From assembly GCF_954871325.1 (NCBI RefSeq), contig NC_088778.1:30551120-30615119 (forward strand): a DNA stretch of 64,000 nucleotides, in the 5' to 3' direction. Source of the stretch: Gordionus sp. m RMFG-2023 (Eukaryota > Nematomorpha > Gordioida > Chordodea > Parachordodidae). Below the pieces are notes generated by a model. It did not search any database. It saw only the letters and a program-made list of their open reading frames with translations, and had not been told where the DNA came from. The position numbers were made by a program, and so were the translations under genes. Below, in pieces: positions 61,990-64,000 of the stretch. The number at the start of each line of letters is the position of its first letter. The stretch's first letter is position 1.

Positions 61990-62163
61990 CTACACATGTC
62001 AATCCCGCCAAAATTTTAGAGCGAAATGTATTACCTAGAATGTCGATTACAACCAAAAGTTATTATCGCGATTGCATTATGGCGAATGCATTACCGCTAA
62101 TATAATATCGCGAAATTGATACCGGGAATGCATTTACGCGAACATATTATAGTGATAATATTA
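61990..62163. repeat. GCGAATGCATT repeat, unit 4, left array
   Basis: CATGTCAATCCCGCCAAAAT followed by GGCGAATGCATTACCGC and ACCGGGAATGCATTTACGCG, about 410 bp after the copy-4 stop. The inverse array reappears at 63015-63155, so the DNA between them is inserted. Confidence 0.6.
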
Positions 62164-63014
62164 GGGCCATTCCACGTCAAATCACGATTCGGTCAACCCC
62201 TTTAAAAATTCTTAAAAATTTCTGGAATATTTTAGATAGGTAAAAAATAGATGAGAAGGCCGTTTATTTTAGCTCGCCAGCACACCTGGTTCTCGAGATA
62301 TGTGGGCTCATAGATTCAAAAAAGAGCCACTTTGGAATCTGTAAAGTTTTTTAAAATGCTTATATTTCAGAAACTATTTATAGTAGAAAAAAAATATTAC
62401 ATATATTGTAGGTAAGAATGATCTCTAAAGGGCTATTAAAAAATATTAAAAATTGGCGCAAATATGAGTCTAACTTCTGGTTTTAAGCAAAAAAGGGAGT
62501 TGTTTTCGAATTTTTTTTGTTCGCTTTTATTTAGGTATCTTTTATAAATTAATATACTATAACAAAACCTTGGCGACGCTATCTAGTATTTACCTAAAAT
62601 CGAAAAATAAAAATAGATGGCGCTTTATGAAATTACTGCTTATGGTTGTTAAAATTTTGTTGCTAACCTAATAACAGGATATGTTCCCTTTCTAACTAAT
62701 TTAACTGAGGGGCAGTGTAGGCTAATGCCCATTAGACACTTAATATTGTAACAAATTTTTAATAATAAATATATTTATTATAATTTTTTTAATTTTCATT
62801 AATAATATAGAAATATAGGTAGATTATCATATTCATTCCATAATTTAAAATAAATTTGAAACAATTTAGTTAGATATGTTTAATTATATTTAAGAAAATA
62901 AATAAAAAAGATGAATAGTTTTAATTGTCTCATCCTTATGTATGTTCGTCTGGTAGTAATTAAAGGACTGACCACAACTAAAATTTGTGATTTATATATC
63001 CACAATTTGTCAAT
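62164..63014. mobile_element. Uncharacterised insertion starting AGGGCCATTCCACGTCAAAT
   Basis: It lies between the two halves of the unit-4 repeat, where units 1 and 2 carry other sequence. It begins AGGGCCATTCCACGTCAAAT. A block with CTTGGCGACGCTATCTAGTA and ATAGATGGCGCTTTATGAAA at about 62565-62635 looks like a separate repeat. No inverted end or target duplication could be matched and no open frame is kept, so the class is unknown. Confidence 0.35.
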
Positions 63015-63155
63015 CAAGGAGGGTGACATTTGCGATAATTTTTTAGCGAATATGCATTCATTGTAATAGATTAGCGTAATTGTTTTCACGGTAGTCAACA
63101 TTCGCTGTAATACGAAAAAGGTCTCGCGGTATTGGCGTGATACGAGTTATTATAG
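63015..63155. repeat. GCGAATGCATT repeat, unit 4, inverse array
   Basis: GCGAATATGCATTCATTGTA, then CGGTAGTCAACATTCGCTGT, ending CTCGCGGTATTGGCGTGATA, which corresponds to the right end in unit 1 (about 40525). Confidence 0.55.
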
Positions 63156-63932
63156 ATGAAAAGGACTTTCGCGAAAAGGGTCAAATTCCTAAATGCCAAT
63201 AATTAAATATATTATTTCTTATTTGCATAACAGATGTTTATTATTATTCTGAATGAATTGTTTTTAAATAAATAAATTATTAGTTAGAGTCACGAACTAT
63301 TATTAGCTATCATAAATGCACTATATTTTGGATCCAATACTCTCGGGGATGGGGGGGGGGGTATGAATATGGCTTATAAAGCTATTTCGTAAATAAACTG
63401 TTGATTTAAAAAGATCATTGTTTGGCCAAGGTTAATAAAATATTCAAATATAAATTAACCTTGTATTAAAACTATATTTAAAATTTTAAAACTACATATG
63501 AGATTATTAAAAAAAAATTCTATTAGAACCCTGAAATGATAAGAAGTTTGTTCTGCAAATTTTTAAGCAAATGTTCTGGTTTAGATATAACCATTCTTTG
63601 GATCGTCACATAGCTCCAAGATCTTTATTAATTAGGACCTCATTTTTAAAATTTTCTAATGTGATAATTACCATGAGAACGAAGTGGACGTTGTTTATGA
63701 GTGAATATTTATTTCTTTTTTTTTGTTTTCACGCAAAGAAATAGAATCATAAGTTTTCGATTTGGCGAATATCTATATAGGTGTAATCCTTAGCAAGAGG
63801 GTTTCTCCTAGTGTATCAGAGTCATCTCACCCCGTACAAACATTAACCATACAATAAATTTAACCCTATAGATAAAAAAAACCATTCTTAACCTAAAGTC
63901 CCGTTTGGCCTATGCCCAAGGGAAGAGATAGC
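63156..63932. other. Intergenic AT-rich region at window end
   Basis: No gene supported. A run of about 10 G lies at 63351. Confidence 0.4.
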
Positions 63933-64000
63933 CAGGGGCGGACTGGCGACGTTACGGCCTCGTGGGCATTTTTTTTATAGCGGCCTCATTTTTAGGCTTC
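63933..64000. mobile_element. Likely left end of a further hAT-like element, cut by the window
   Basis: CAGGGGCGGACTGGCGACGT is a hAT-style terminus. The rest lies outside, so neither its length nor a target duplication can be judged. Confidence 0.4.

Overview
This window is AT-rich DNA (roughly three quarters A+T by eye) from an animal nuclear genome. Two conserved metazoan genes with spliced exons can be read directly: the 3' part of a SUGP1-type splicing factor (five exons, 2342-8820, + strand) and a complete-looking inhibitory SMAD of the SMAD6/7 class (five exons, 19435-30627, + strand). The exon joins were checked by splice dinucleotides, matching intron phases and family motifs. An inhibitory SMAD excludes fungi, plants and protists. 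Its N-terminal MFRxKR signature is like the one known in vertebrate SMAD6/7. I cannot name the phylum; a non-model invertebrate is my guess.

Layout. 1-9.6 kb: SUGP1-like gene with introns full of small transposons. 9.6-12.5 kb: an inverted-duplicated (foldback) hAT transposon with a second hAT element inside its left arm. 12.5-19.4 kb: gene-poor repeats. 19.4-30.6 kb: SMAD6/7, with an 8.3-kb second intron full of transposons. 30.6-36.2 kb: gene-free, with a 200-bp-class tandem repeat and several hAT elements. 36.2-63.2 kb: four segmentally duplicated units, each carrying one intronless seven-transmembrane receptor gene. Copies 1 (37561-38739) and 3 (55509-56681) are intact; copies 2 (48553-49732) and 4 (60417-61581) are broken. 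Each receptor is followed by a peculiar array rich in GCGAATGCATT motifs. Between units 1 and 2 lie a decayed hAT transposase (40935-43200), a hAT element related to the one at 9938-11166, and a hAT solo MITE.

Mobile DNA is dominated by hAT-superfamily material: about 15 copies of one ~225-bp palindromic MITE family, a GGCCCGG-rich MITE group, and at least five relics with recognisable transposase segments. Eight elements have 8-bp target-site duplications that can be read off the sequence. I saw no retroviral, LTR or other virus-like element, no rRNA or convincing tRNA gene, and no CRISPR array.

The most interesting material is the receptor array. The predicted proteins have class-A GPCR topology, but in all four copies the DRY, CWxP and NPxxY switch motifs are replaced. 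Second is the SMAD6/7 gene, which has a ~125-residue acidic insertion inside its MH2 domain.
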